A DNA stretch of 43,555 nucleotides from Parachlamydiales bacterium (GCA_016463375.1 JAEMRK010000008.1:1-43555); one strand, 5' to 3'; shown: positions 19,066-30,359, counted from the stretch's first letter. The notes: a model not told the origin generated them from the sequence alone. Numbers and translations: made by a program.

Positions 19066-22000
19066 ATATATCTTCCCCGTTTATCAAACGACCTATAATG
19101 ACAACTCTTGTTATGCTAGGTTTTGTTTTTTTTGGTTTTTTTGCCTACAAGCTTTTACCAGTTAGTGATCTTCCAAGTGTTGACTATCCAACAATTACTG
19201 TAAAAGCTGCTAATCCTGGCTCTAACGCGCAAACAATGGCAGCAACTGTTGCTACACCATTAGAAAAACAGTTCATGACAATTCCTGGCATCTTCAGCGT
19301 GATATCAACGAGCACTTCTGGCCAGACACAAATTAGTTTAACATTTGATCTTGATAAAGACATCAATGCGGCAGCAACGGATGTTTCTGCCGCTATCACC
19401 CAAGCATCGGGATATTTACCGACAACGATGCCTACTCAACCTACATACCAAAAATTTAACCCCTCAGATTCTCCTATTATATTCATGGGCATATCATCAG
19501 AAACCATGAGTATGGGCGAGCTTTATAATTGGGCAAATACCGTTGTTGCACAACGGCTGTCTATTCTTAGCGGTGTCTCAAATGTAACAGTATATGGATC
19601 AAAACAAGCTGTACGAATAAAACTAAATCCCGACATCATTAGCTCCATGAACTTAGGGATTGATACAGTGGCACAATCTATTGTTGATGCCACCCAAAAT
19701 TTACCAGGCGGGCAAGTTTATAATAAATCGTCTAATTTAACACTTGAACCGGACGGTCAATTAGAAAAAGCAAAACAATATCAAGAAGTCATCGTTGCTT
19801 ATCAAAATGAATCGCCAGTTAAAGTGAAAGATATCGGCCGAGCCTACGACAGTACCGAAGAAGAAAATTTATACATAAATTATTGGAACTCTTCGCAAGG
19901 TACAAAACCGACTATCATGATTGCAGTCACAAAACAAGGCGGAAGTAACACCGTAGCTGTTTGTAAAGCCATAAAGGATTTGGTTCCAGAACTTGAAAAA
20001 CAATTACCTCCATCGGCATCATTAGATGTCGTTTACGACACGTCAGAGCGTATAAAGCTTTCCTTAATCGATGTAGAAGAAACATTATTGATAGCATTTA
20101 TATTAGTCGTCATTGTTATTTTTTTATTTTTAGGAAAAATTTCTGCCACCATTATCCCATCTATTGCACTGCCTATTACAATAATTGGCACGTGCATATT
20201 CATGTATTACTTCAACTATAGCATAGATACATTGTCTGCTATGGCTATCACTCTTGTCATAGGATTTTTAGTTGACGATGCCATTGTTGTTTTAGAAAAT
20301 ATTGTACGTCATTTAGAGATGGGAAAAACTCCACTTCAAGCAGCATTAGACGGCTCTAAACAAATTAGCATGACAGTATTATCAATGACGCTATCTTTAG
20401 TGGCCGTTTTTATTCCCCTTATATTTATGCCAGGAATTATTGGTAAAATATTTCATGAATTTGCAATTGTTGTTGCAATAGCAGTGCTTTTTTCAGGATT
20501 TATTTCATTAACTTTGACACCTATGCTCTGCTCTAAATTTTTAAAAGCGGAAAATAAGAAAACGCGATTAGAACGCTTCGCTCATGGATTTTTTCAATCA
20601 CAACTTAAGATATACACTCCCCTTTTAAAAGGGGCGCTACGCTTTAAATTCATTCCCATACTAATTGCAGCTACAGCTTGTGCGGCCGCTGTATTTCTAT
20701 TTATAATTACACCTCAAGACTTTTTACCACCCGGAGATACTGGTGTTATTCAAGGCTTTACATTAGCAGAAGAGGGTGTAGGCCCAGAAGCAATGGCTAG
20801 ATATCAAGCTGAAGTGACCGATTTAATTAAAACCAATCCAAACGTCGATAAAATTATATCTGTTACTAATACAAGTGCTGGCCAAAATAATGGCTTTATT
20901 TTTGCGATGCTTAAAAATACAAATTTAAGGGAACCTATTTCAAAAGTTCTTGGTGAAATTTATGGTTCTTTCACGTCTTTAATGGGCGTCCAGTGTTTTT
21001 TAAGAAGTTATCCTGAGATCAATCTAGATGTTGGCACAAGCCATGGTCGAGCTGATTACACTTTTTCCTTGTCAACTGTTGAAGATGCAGAACAACTCTA
21101 CGATTACACTCAGCAGTTAACTAACAAATTAATGACTATTCCAGAGCTAACTGACGTCAGCTCTGATGTTCAAAATAATAATCCCCAAATCAATATTGAT
21201 ATTTTACGCAACCAAGCCTCGTCTTATGGCATTTCAGTCCAAGCAATTGAAAGAGCTCTTTATTTAGGATATGGCGAAGGACAATTAACTACTTTTAGTA
21301 CACCTATTGATACATATAAAATTATCATTCAGATGGAAAATCGCTATAAGAAAGATATCCAATCTTTAGATAAACTTTATTTAACATCAAAAACCACTCA
21401 ACAATTAGTGCCTTTAAGATCAGTTGCAAAATGGGATCTTGGAATTGGTCCATTAAGCGTGCAACACATTAATCAATTCACCTCCTCCTCAATATATTTT
21501 AACATTAAACCAAATGTTGCACTGGGCCCTGTTTTAGCTCAAATTGAACAGATATCAAATGAGATACTTCCCCTATCTATCATGCGGCAATTTCAAGGAC
21601 AGGCTCAAGTTTTTCAAGGAACATCAAAGAGTTTGTTGAGTCTTGTAATTATTGGTATAGCCGTCATTTATTTGTTACTCGGTATTCTTTATGAAAGCTT
21701 TATACACCCTCTAACAATCTTATCAGCGCTACCGGGCGCTGTATTTGGCGCATTAATGACCCTTTTTATTTTTAATCAGTCGCTATCCCTTTACGCCTAC
21801 GTTGGTATAATTGTATTAATAGGTATTGTTATGAAAAACGGGATTATGCTTGTGGAATTTGCTAATGAGCAAGTCAGAGCTGGTAAGCCAGCACTTGATG
21901 CTATTATAGAAGCGGCAAGAGAGCGTTTTAGACCCATATTAATGACTACTATAGCAGCAGCCGTTGGCGCAGTTCCCATAGCTCTTGGTTTTGGAACAAA

Positions 22001-22184
22001 TTATTCGAGGCGTTCTTTAGGAATGGTGATTATTGGAGGGTTAGTTTTTGCACAATTAATAACGTTATTTTTTACACCTGTGCTCTATCTACTTTTTGAA
22101 AATGCTCAAACTCGGTCTAAAACTAGAAAATTAAGAAAGGCTAATAACGGTGAGTCAACAGATCGTATAGATCACTCTCTGTAG
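19062..22184 (+). CDS. RND multidrug efflux transporter, MdtB/MdtC-like
   Basis: 1040 residues, the HAE1 RND length. N-terminal FIKRPIMTTLVMLGFVFFG is typical. The proton-relay residues are present: aspartates 405 and 406 in GFLVDDAIVVLENI (TM4) and K925 in GIVMKNGIMLVEFANE (TM10). Two large periplasmic loops lie between TM1-2 and TM7-8. The closest flavour is MdtB/MdtC/MuxB-like, where two paralogues often pair; only one is present here, so it may form a homotrimer. Exports lipophilic compounds by proton antiport; substrate unknown. The last 44 bases overlap a convergent small gene. Confidence 0.94.
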   Translation: MNISSPFIKRPIMTTLVMLGFVFFGFFAYKLLPVSDLPSVDYPTITVKAANPGSNAQTMAATVATPLEKQFMTIPGIFSVISTSTSGQTQISLTFDLDKDINAAATDVSAAITQASGYLPTTMPTQPTYQKFNPSDSPIIFMGISSETMSMGELYNWANTVVAQRLSILSGVSNVTVYGSKQAVRIKLNPDIISSMNLGIDTVAQSIVDATQNLPGGQVYNKSSNLTLEPDGQLEKAKQYQEVIVAYQNESPVKVKDIGRAYDSTEEENLYINYWNSSQGTKPTIMIAVTKQGGSNTVAVCKAIKDLVPELEKQLPPSASLDVVYDTSERIKLSLIDVEETLLIAFILVVIVIFLFLGKISATIIPSIALPITIIGTCIFMYYFNYSIDTLSAMAITLVIGFLVDDAIVVLENIVRHLEMGKTPLQAALDGSKQISMTVLSMTLSLVAVFIPLIFMPGIIGKIFHEFAIVVAIAVLFSGFISLTLTPMLCSKFLKAENKKTRLERFAHGFFQSQLKIYTPLLKGALRFKFIPILIAATACAAAVFLFIITPQDFLPPGDTGVIQGFTLAEEGVGPEAMARYQAEVTDLIKTNPNVDKIISVTNTSAGQNNGFIFAMLKNTNLREPISKVLGEIYGSFTSLMGVQCFLRSYPEINLDVGTSHGRADYTFSLSTVEDAEQLYDYTQQLTNKLMTIPELTDVSSDVQNNNPQINIDILRNQASSYGISVQAIERALYLGYGEGQLTTFSTPIDTYKIIIQMENRYKKDIQSLDKLYLTSKTTQQLVPLRSVAKWDLGIGPLSVQHINQFTSSSIYFNIKPNVALGPVLAQIEQISNEILPLSIMRQFQGQAQVFQGTSKSLLSLVIIGIAVIYLLLGILYESFIHPLTILSALPGAVFGALMTLFIFNQSLSLYAYVGIIVLIGIVMKNGIMLVEFANEQVRAGKPALDAIIEAARERFRPILMTTIAAAVGAVPIALGFGTNYSRRSLGMVIIGGLVFAQLITLFFTPVLYLLFENAQTRSKTRKLRKANNGESTDRIDHSL

Positions 22185-22533
22185 TCACGATAATACTTTG
22201 ATATAGATGACAAACTTCATTTGTCACACATAGAATTTCCTCATCACTAACACCGGGTAAACAAATAGCACTTAGAGCAGGTATGAGTTGTCGATTTTGT
22301 AAGAAATGAAGGCCCATTAAATAATCTTCAGTACTAAACCCCTCTTCTGCCACTCGAAAAAAAATGAGTTGTCTTTGAAAAAGCAAAGCTTGAATCGCTA
22401 AATCCATACCTTTACTTTCAGCTGGAGGTTGGCCCAGTTCGTTAGATAAGTCTGTCAAAGAACCACAAAAATAGGCTCTTTGAAAATCCCCTTTTTCTGC
22501 AGCTCCAAATAATGCAACTGTATGGCGGTACAT
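22141..22533 (-). CDS. Small conserved-type protein of unknown function
   Basis: 130 residues from ATG 22533, chosen because AAGGTG lies about six bases upstream; a GTG three codons earlier is possible. The protein is soluble, leucine-rich and mostly helical in appearance, with no motif, signal or membrane segment that I recognise. Its 3' end overlaps the RND transporter gene by 44 bases on the opposite strand. It lies downstream of the eno terminator on the same strand, so it needs its own promoter. Confidence 0.6.
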   Translation of the reverse strand: MYRHTVALFGAAEKGDFQRAYFCGSLTDLSNELGQPPAESKGMDLAIQALLFQRQLIFFRVAEEGFSTEDYLMGLHFLQNRQLIPALSAICLPGVSDEEILCVTNEVCHLYQSIIVTTESDLYDLLTHRY

Positions 22534-22670
22534 AGACCACACCTTATAAGTTGAGTTAACCTCTTATTGGATTATGTAGCCTTTAAACTAATTTCAATCT
22601 ACTGTTTATTTCAAATTAGTTATGTTTTAGATTTTTTAATGTTAATACAACTGAATAAAAGTTAGAAATG

Positions 22671-22694
22671 TAAAGCGGCTTTTCAGCCGCTTTA
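22671..22694 (-). terminator. Hairpin terminator after eno
   Basis: TAAAGCGGCT (22671-22680) pairs perfectly with AGCCGCTTTA (22685-22694) around a 4-base loop, eight bases after the eno stop codon. The T run behind it on the minus strand is short, but the position and stem fit a transcript end. Confidence 0.65.
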
Positions 22695-22701
22695 ATTAGT
22701 T

Positions 22702-24030
<1,329 letters not shown>

Positions 24031-25173
24031 TTAAGTTTCTTCTTCTAAAAGTTTGTAGTAGGACTCATAACGGATGATTGAAATTTCTCCATCATGCACA
24101 GCTTTAAGAACAGCACAATCAGGCTCATGTGTGTGTGTACAGTAATTAAATTTGCAATGTCTTCCAATTTTCATCATTTCGGGAAAGTAACCAACAACTT
24201 CTCCTTTGATTAATTCCCACATACCAAAGCTTCTAATACCTGGTGTGTCTACACAAAATCCACCGCCTTCAAGGGGAATTAATTTCGTTGTCGTTGTAGT
24301 ATGAGTACCCTTTTTAGTTTTATTAATCATTCCAGCTGTACGCATATTTAACCCAGTCACTGCATTGATCAGTGATGTTTTACCAGTCCCTGACTGCCCC
24401 GAAAAGACACACGCTTGATCTCTCATCTCAGCGCGTAAGTCTTCAATGCCTGTTAAATTATCAGCACTAACACATAATATTTTGTAACCCAAAGCTTTGT
24501 AATCTTCTACAAAAGCTTTAAATAAATTTCTCTCATCGACTGAGCAATCTGGGCTTTCGAGTAAGTCAACTTTATTAACAACGATGATAGCATTCATACC
24601 GCCTTTTTCAGCCGCTATTAAGTAGCGATCAACTAAACTTGGCTTTAAAGGGGGCTCAACAACGGCAATTGTAATCAAGACACAATCAATATTTGCAGCA
24701 ATCAATTGTTGAGAGTGCTTATGTAAGTTATCTGCACGCGATAAAACAGTTCGTCTTTTTTCAACCTGGGAAATAATTCCATCACCTGGAATTTCATGAT
24801 GACCTTGTGTTAGTTCTTCGAACCACACAAAGTCACCAACAGTGACTAAATTCTTCGAGCGCTCTTTTTTGTGTTTTAATGCACCTTTTAAAGTGCATAC
24901 TGTTTCTTTTCCATCATGAGAAACTAACATGCCTTGAGCAGTAATTGATAAAACACGCCCTCTAATTGTATTTTTTGGAGGTGTTTTGTTATCGACTTTT
25001 TTAGCTAAAAGTTGATCCTGATCCGTTTTTTTAAATTTTGATTTATCTGTGCGCGAAGCAATTTTTCTTTCCTGCTTATGCTCTTTACGCATATCAGGCA
25101 AGTAATCGGCTTCTTCTTCAGATCCCGCCCATCGTTTAGCAGTAATTTTCTTTTTACCAGGCTGTTTGGCCAT
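24031..25173 (-). CDS. rsgA: Ribosome small-subunit assembly GTPase RsgA (YjeQ/EngC)
   Basis: 380 residues. Start ATG 25173 is chosen because GGAG lies four bases upstream; a longer open frame to 25224 would overlap the preceding gene. The GTPase domain is circularly permuted as in all RsgA: NKVDL (G4) precedes GQSGTGKTSLIN (G1) and DTPGIRSFG (G3). An OB-fold comes before (RGRVLSITAQGMLVS) and a C-terminal zinc knuckle follows (CKFNYCTHTHEPDC). The first ~70 residues are a lysine-rich extension. It acts late in 30S ribosome maturation. Confidence 0.94.
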   Translation of the reverse strand: MAKQPGKKKITAKRWAGSEEEADYLPDMRKEHKQERKIASRTDKSKFKKTDQDQLLAKKVDNKTPPKNTIRGRVLSITAQGMLVSHDGKETVCTLKGALKHKKERSKNLVTVGDFVWFEELTQGHHEIPGDGIISQVEKRRTVLSRADNLHKHSQQLIAANIDCVLITIAVVEPPLKPSLVDRYLIAAEKGGMNAIIVVNKVDLLESPDCSVDERNLFKAFVEDYKALGYKILCVSADNLTGIEDLRAEMRDQACVFSGQSGTGKTSLINAVTGLNMRTAGMINKTKKGTHTTTTTKLIPLEGGGFCVDTPGIRSFGMWELIKGEVVGYFPEMMKIGRHCKFNYCTHTHEPDCAVLKAVHDGEISIIRYESYYKLLEEET

Positions 25174-25214
25174 AGTTCTCCAAAAACAAATTGATAATGT
25201 GCTCGATTTGCATG

Positions 25215-25961
25215 TTATTTGCAACCAAAGCGCTGCAGCAAAATAGACCCTGCCATTGCCACATTTAAAGATTCAGCAATTGGGTTTATAGGAATTGTTA
25301 AAACATGACCTTGATTAATTAAAGTTTGGGATGGGCCATGGGCTTCATTACCTAAAACTAGTATCATTTTTTGTGGTTTTACAATTGAGTCAAAAGGTTG
25401 GCCATTCAAATCCGCCACCCACAATGGTATATTTTTTTCTTGAGAAAATGTTAATAACTCATCAATTGTCCAGGAGAAAATATGTGTGTAATATAGTGAA
25501 CTTTTTGCCGATCGCACAGTTTTATCGTTAAAAGGATCGACGCTGTTATTCAAAAAAACGACGGCTTGCCAACCAAAGGCTAAAGCCGTACGGATTAAGG
25601 TACCGGCATTACCTGGATCAGCTATTCCATCGAGAACTAAAATTTTTTTGATATCTTCATTTAGCTTTGATTGTGGAAATGGGACTACCGCAATAATATT
25701 TTCTGGGTTTTTCATTGTGGAAATCTTCTCAATAACTTCGCGCGATACATATATAAGTCTCTTATATTTAATTGATTGGTCAATTTTTTCGCCATTGCAA
25801 ACCAGTAGAGTTTCAGCGGGGAACTTTGCACATACTTCGGTAATGGTTTTTTTACCCTCTAATATGAGCAAGCCTTGTTCATGCCGGTACTTTTTATTAG
25901 TCTTTAACTTTACAAAGTCTTTGACAAGGGAATGATTGGTGCGATCAATTCGCTCAGCCAT
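25215..25961 (-). CDS. SpoU/TrmH-family RNA 2'-O-ribose methyltransferase
   Basis: 248 residues. The three SPOUT motifs are clear: DGIADPGNAGTLIRTA, ILVLGNEAHGPS and IPINPIAESLNVAMAGSILL, which form the SAM-binding knot. The N-terminal ~90 residues resemble the small RNA-binding domain of RlmB/TsnR-type enzymes that modify 23S rRNA. The exact target nucleotide cannot be read. TAGGA precedes the ATG. It is the first gene of the operon with rsgA and eno, so two of the three genes serve the ribosome. Confidence 0.9.
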   Translation of the reverse strand: MAERIDRTNHSLVKDFVKLKTNKKYRHEQGLLILEGKKTITEVCAKFPAETLLVCNGEKIDQSIKYKRLIYVSREVIEKISTMKNPENIIAVVPFPQSKLNEDIKKILVLDGIADPGNAGTLIRTALAFGWQAVVFLNNSVDPFNDKTVRSAKSSLYYTHIFSWTIDELLTFSQEKNIPLWVADLNGQPFDSIVKPQKMILVLGNEAHGPSQTLINQGHVLTIPINPIAESLNVAMAGSILLQRFGCK

Positions 25962-26033
25962 TAAAAAATTTCCTACTTAATATTTAGTTAGACTCTTATT
26001 ATAAAGACTTCGGGAATTTAATTAGAGTTGCAT

Positions 26034-27914
26034 ATGTTTTATCGTTCGCTTGCTGCGCGAATGTTTATAGTTTCTTTTTTAGTTCTTTGTCTGCCACTCA
26101 TCCTGTTTTTTGCAATCTTGCTGCGCATCGATTACCACGAAGATTTAGTACATGGTATTGAACAACTTCAAGAAATAGCATATGGTCGAACTCCCATGCT
26201 GCATCACCATTTTACAAATGCTCAAAAACAACTTGCCTCAATAGCCATTGCCCTAAATTTAAATCATATGGCTCCATCAAAAGATCCTCAAAATAACAGC
26301 CAAGAAACAAGCGAGCTTTACAGCTCGATTGCCAATGAAGCTGGTTTTAAAAATATATTTTTGATGAAGCCTAATGAACAAAATCAATGGAAAATTGTTG
26401 CCTCATCTGACTCTTCACTCATTAATAAAAATATGACGTGGAATAAAGGGTGGCAAAAAGTTTTAGAGTACAAAAATTTTAGCTTTGGTGAACAAAAAGG
26501 AAAAACAGATACACCTATTATTTACACAGCAACCACTCTGAGAGATAAATCTAATCAAGTGGTGGGTATTTTTGTAGCCACCCTTCCTATAACCACAATT
26601 TTTGATCATTTATTACAAACGCAACAGTTGGGCCATAAAGTATCCTTTAGTTTGATTAACGATCAAAATATACTTCTAGCAACCAGTAGCTCCAAAATTA
26701 CTCCTAATATTATTCAAATTGTCACACCAACAGCTAGCAAAACAACTAATGCCCAAGTTTTTTATCTCTATCCTTTTCGTAACTATCTAAATACTTATGA
26801 ATGGCAATACCAAGCTGAGGATCATTTTGCAGTCATTTTACCGCTTGAGCAAACAGATCTATTTTTAATGGTTAGCTCCGATAAAACCGAATTGATATTA
26901 ACACCTCGTCATTCTTTATATATATTTGCTGCCATTTGTTTATTTATTGTCATATTTGGTGTGATGGTCACTCTTTGGGTCACTAAAAGGCTCTCAGAGC
27001 CTTTAAATCAGTTAAATCGCGTGATTTCAGATGTAAGTCAGGGACAGTACTCAACACGTTTTTATTCTGATAAAAGGGGTTATGAAATTAACGATGTGGG
27101 TATAGGTTTAAATCACATGATTGAAGCTTTGTTAAAACAAGTGGAAACAACAAATACAGAAAAATTGCAAAAAGAAACCTTGGCCAATCAATTAAATATT
27201 GGACGGTCCATTCAACTGAGCATTCTGCCTCAAGAAATGCCACAGCTTCCTCAAGTTGATTTAGCAGCTATAGCATTACCTGCTCAAGATGTTGGTGGTG
27301 ATTTTTATGATTTGTTTATCAAAGATGATATTAATAAAACATTAGTACTATCAATTGCAGATGCAGCTGGTAAAGGGATATCAGCTTGTTTATATTCTTT
27401 GTGTCTTAGAAGCATGCTTCGTAGTTATGCCATGGAAAGCGACGATGTAGCAGCAATTATGCAAAAAACTAATAACTTGTTTATTAGAGATACAGAACAA
27501 ACATCCATGTTTGTAACCGCTTTTAGTGCTTTTTATGACAGTCAATCAGGATTACTTTCCTTTTTCTCATGCGGTCACCCACCAGGGCTACTGAGACGAT
27601 CAAATGGTGATATAGTTCAACTAGGAACTTCCGCTATGGCTTTAGGAGTGATGGATTTCAAAACCCCTAAAGAGCAAATCACCATACATTTGGAAAAAGG
27701 CGATGTTTTGTTATTATACACTGATGGCATCACCGAATCTCTTAATGCAAAAAATGAATTATTTGGCGAAGAGCGTCTTAGCCAATTTTTAAAAGAACAA
27801 AGCAATGTCGATTCAAAAACTATCATTAATAATTTAATCAAAGCTGTTAAAGATTTTATTAAAGAGGCTCCCCAACACGACGATATAACACTCGTTGTTA
27901 TGCGTCGCCTTTAA
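26034..27914 (+). CDS. rsbU: RsbU-type membrane sensor phosphatase (HAMP + PP2C/SpoIIE)
   Basis: 626 residues from ATG 26034; an in-frame TTG two codons earlier is less likely. TM1 is about 8-33, followed by an extracytoplasmic sensor region (~35-285, Cache-like in size), TM2 about 290-313 and HAMP ~312-370. The PP2C/SpoIIE domain has its acidic ligands in VGGDFYDLF, IADAAGKG, LYTDGITE and HDDITLVV. Known chlamydial RsbU is thought to feed a partner-switching circuit on sigma-66; the same role is inferred here. The 3' end overlaps the convergent nucleotidyltransferase gene by 17 bases. Confidence 0.9.
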   Translation: MFYRSLAARMFIVSFLVLCLPLILFFAILLRIDYHEDLVHGIEQLQEIAYGRTPMLHHHFTNAQKQLASIAIALNLNHMAPSKDPQNNSQETSELYSSIANEAGFKNIFLMKPNEQNQWKIVASSDSSLINKNMTWNKGWQKVLEYKNFSFGEQKGKTDTPIIYTATTLRDKSNQVVGIFVATLPITTIFDHLLQTQQLGHKVSFSLINDQNILLATSSSKITPNIIQIVTPTASKTTNAQVFYLYPFRNYLNTYEWQYQAEDHFAVILPLEQTDLFLMVSSDKTELILTPRHSLYIFAAICLFIVIFGVMVTLWVTKRLSEPLNQLNRVISDVSQGQYSTRFYSDKRGYEINDVGIGLNHMIEALLKQVETTNTEKLQKETLANQLNIGRSIQLSILPQEMPQLPQVDLAAIALPAQDVGGDFYDLFIKDDINKTLVLSIADAAGKGISACLYSLCLRSMLRSYAMESDDVAAIMQKTNNLFIRDTEQTSMFVTAFSAFYDSQSGLLSFFSCGHPPGLLRRSNGDIVQLGTSAMALGVMDFKTPKEQITIHLEKGDVLLLYTDGITESLNAKNELFGEERLSQFLKEQSNVDSKTIINNLIKAVKDFIKEAPQHDDITLVVMRRL

Positions 27915-29106
27915 AACCTTTTTGGCGTAAACAGATGATCACATCTTCGGCATACTTTAAATCTTTTTCAATTGTTATCACTTCCGCTTCTTTTAACCAC
28001 TTGCCCATCTCAATTCCGGGTTTAATACCTTGGCGCATTAAATGATGCGATGTCACTAGAGGTTTTTTGAGTTGAACTCTAGTTATATGTTCTTTTAACT
28101 CTTTCTGGAAATGATTGGCTTTTTCAAAACTCCCAATTTTTAAAGCTTGGTAAATAGCAATGATCATTTCAGCATCTGGTTTTGCCAAAAAATAAGTCCA
28201 AGCCGTTCGTGATGGATGATCGACTAAATTTTTGGCTTGATAGTAACACTGAATAATTTCTTTTTCTCTCTTTGACAATTTAAAATGATCAGCTAACTCC
28301 AAAGATTTTTGATAGTTATTATCAGGAAACAGTTGAATCAAAGCTAATATGGGAGGGAAAGGTTGAGGGAAATTCTTAATTGGTTCGATCCGACGATTCA
28401 GCTCTTGTCGATCTATGTTTTTAAGCTGTGGGAAAAGTGTTGATAAAAGGCCAGTTTCCTCTAGTAAAAGTAGGGCGTTTGTAAAGCCAGGTTTAGATGC
28501 CATTTTACAAATTTCTTGCCACACTCTTTCTATGGCAACCGATGGGAATAAAGTATGAGATAATAACTTTATAGCCTGCTTGGTAGACTCATCTAATTTA
28601 AAATTTAACCCGCATGTAAAACGGATAGCTCTTAATAACCGCAACCTATCTTCTTGAAATCTGATGCTTGGATCACCAATTGTTCGAATGACTCGGTCTT
28701 CCAAATCTTTTTTTCCATTAACAAAATCAAGTACTTCTTCTTTAATGGGATCGTAAAACATACCATTAATTGTAAAATCTCTGCGCTGTGCATCTTCTTT
28801 TGCAGTAGCTTTTTTAATATTAGAGGGTCTTCTTCCGTCATGGTAATCGAGATCTTCTCTAAATGTTGCCACTTCAAAGGGATGATCTTCGTGAACGACT
28901 ATAACAACACCAAAAGCTGCGCCTACGGGAACTGTATGAGGAAAAATTTGACAAATTGTTTCAATATCAGCGTCCGTTGCAATATCTATATCTTGTGAAG
29001 GGTGCCCTAGTAGATAATCGCGAACCCATCCCCCTGCAAAATAAGCAGTGTGACCAGATTCATTGAGTTTTTTTACAATCTCTTTTGCTAAAACAAGTAT
29101 TTTCAA
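27898..29106 (-). CDS. CCA tRNA nucleotidyltransferase / poly(A) polymerase family
   Basis: 402 residues. Class II nucleotidyltransferase: GGWVRDYLLG, catalytic acids in QDIDIATDA, RRDFTINGM, and the LRLLRAIRF helix. The start is TTG at 29106: an in-frame stop lies just upstream, no ATG precedes the catalytic motif, and a GGGGGG tract sits a few bases before. CCA-adding and poly(A) enzymes cannot be told apart safely by motif; the local tRNA-Arg lacks an encoded CCA, so a CCA enzyme is needed somewhere in the genome. The C-terminal RNA-binding part is about 180 residues. Confidence 0.88.
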   Translation of the reverse strand: MKILVLAKEIVKKLNESGHTAYFAGGWVRDYLLGHPSQDIDIATDADIETICQIFPHTVPVGAAFGVVIVVHEDHPFEVATFREDLDYHDGRRPSNIKKATAKEDAQRRDFTINGMFYDPIKEEVLDFVNGKKDLEDRVIRTIGDPSIRFQEDRLRLLRAIRFTCGLNFKLDESTKQAIKLLSHTLFPSVAIERVWQEICKMASKPGFTNALLLLEETGLLSTLFPQLKNIDRQELNRRIEPIKNFPQPFPPILALIQLFPDNNYQKSLELADHFKLSKREKEIIQCYYQAKNLVDHPSRTAWTYFLAKPDAEMIIAIYQALKIGSFEKANHFQKELKEHITRVQLKKPLVTSHHLMRQGIKPGIEMGKWLKEAEVITIEKDLKYAEDVIICLRQKGFKGDA

Positions 29107-29150
29107 ACATCCCCCCTATTGCAATTAAACTGCTAGAATAACATACTTGT

Positions 29151-29169
29151 TTGCCTTAGCAAAAGGCAA
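29151..29169 (+). other. Small hairpin in the gspF leader
   Basis: TTGCCTT (29151-29157) pairs perfectly with AAGGCAA (29163-29169) around a 5-base loop, ending 15 bases before the gspF ATG. No clear Shine-Dalgarno is free outside it; the AAGG in its right arm could be sequestered. Its role is unknown. Confidence 0.3.
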
Positions 29170-29183
29170 GTATTTGTCGTTCA

Positions 29184-30359
29184 ATGTTGTATACATATCA
29201 AGCAATTGACTCTCAAGGTAAAGCCCGCAATGGGATGATTGACGCCACTTCTGAAAAAGAAGCGCGCGATAAATTGCGTGAGCAAAAAATTCTCATCACT
29301 TTTCTTAAGCAGAAAGGTCGTCAAAACCATAAATGTGTTTTGAAAGGCGACCAGCTTTTTACTTTTACATTGCAACTCGCACAGCTACTCGATGCTGGTT
29401 TACCGCTTTATGAAAGTCTTATAGCCTTAGAATCGCAATATAGAACAGAAGACTGGCATCCTATTTTAGTCGAACTTTGCGACCGCGTAAAACGCGGTGA
29501 GAATCTATCAGATGCCATGTCTAAACGACCGCAAAGTTTTAATTCTTTGTATTGTGCAATGATTGCTGCTGGAGAATCAACAGGATCTCTAAGTGCTGTT
29601 TGCCAGCGCCTTTCTCTCCTACTTGATCGCCAGCAAAAAATTAAAAAGCAAATTAGCACAGCGTTGATCTATCCAATTGTTTTAGGAAGCTTTGCTATGG
29701 TTGTTGTCACTCTTTTGATGGTTTTTGTCATACCCTCTATTGAAAATTTATTTGAGGGACGACAGCTAAACGGATTTACAGGTGTTGTTTTGGCAGCAAG
29801 TCGAGCTATACGTAATTACTGGCCACTTGGATTTATTTTTATTGGAGCTTCAGTCGGAATTTATTACTTAAAAAAAGTTGAACTGATCAAACAATTTCAC
29901 AGATATTCATTAAAAATGCCGATTATTAAACAAGCTGTTATCAAAACCGCTGTAGCTCGCTTTACAAGGACAATGGGAACATTGCAAGAAGGTGGTGTGC
30001 CGCTTATTGAGTCCTTGAAAATAGCCAGGCGCGTTTTGAGGTGCCCGCCCATCGAAAAAATTATTGAAGATGCTGAGCAAAAAATTATTGAGGGCAGCTC
30101 ACTTGGTAAAGAGCTATTACTACAAAATTTAATTCCCCCACTTGTCACACGCATGATTTTGGTTGGCGAAGAAACTGGTGACCTCGCTACAATGTTTCAC
30201 AAAATTGCCGATATATATGAAGAAGAAGTTGAAAAAACCTTAACGGCTATCACTGCTTTAATTCAGCCAGCCATATTACTAATCATGGGAGGTGTTGTCG
30301 GCATTGTTATGCTTGCCGTACTCCTTCCTTTAACAGATGTCAGCTCGCTGACAGGATAG
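29184..30359 (+). CDS. gspF: Type II secretion inner-membrane platform protein GspF
   Basis: 391 residues. Two T2SSF domains are visible (about 60-185 and 262-385), each with the helical core (FTLQLAQLLDAGLPLYESL; FTRTMGTLQEGGVPLIESL). Each is followed by a GE-T-G pattern (IAAGESTGSL; ILVGEETGDL) and hydrophobic segments near 155-180 and 360-382, plus one near 210-228. GspF anchors the assembly ATPase and pseudopilus base. It opens a six-gene run with gaps or overlaps of 14 bases or less. gspD and gspE, which precede gspF in Chlamydia, are not upstream here; a nucleotidyltransferase gene is. Confidence 0.93.
   Translation: MLYTYQAIDSQGKARNGMIDATSEKEARDKLREQKILITFLKQKGRQNHKCVLKGDQLFTFTLQLAQLLDAGLPLYESLIALESQYRTEDWHPILVELCDRVKRGENLSDAMSKRPQSFNSLYCAMIAAGESTGSLSAVCQRLSLLLDRQQKIKKQISTALIYPIVLGSFAMVVVTLLMVFVIPSIENLFEGRQLNGFTGVVLAASRAIRNYWPLGFIFIGASVGIYYLKKVELIKQFHRYSLKMPIIKQAVIKTAVARFTRTMGTLQEGGVPLIESLKIARRVLRCPPIEKIIEDAEQKIIEGSSLGKELLLQNLIPPLVTRMILVGEETGDLATMFHKIADIYEEEVEKTLTAITALIQPAILLIMGGVVGIVMLAVLLPLTDVSSLTG

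Noticed and set aside
16479-22184. Horizontal island formed by the tRNA and the downstream efflux genes
   Set aside because: No integrase, direct repeat of the tRNA end or change in base composition was seen, so there is no sign of tRNA-targeted integration.
25174-25224. N-terminal extension of RsgA to 25224
   Set aside because: It would overlap the preceding methyltransferase gene, its residues do not fit RsgA, and GGAG stands correctly before the ATG at 25173.
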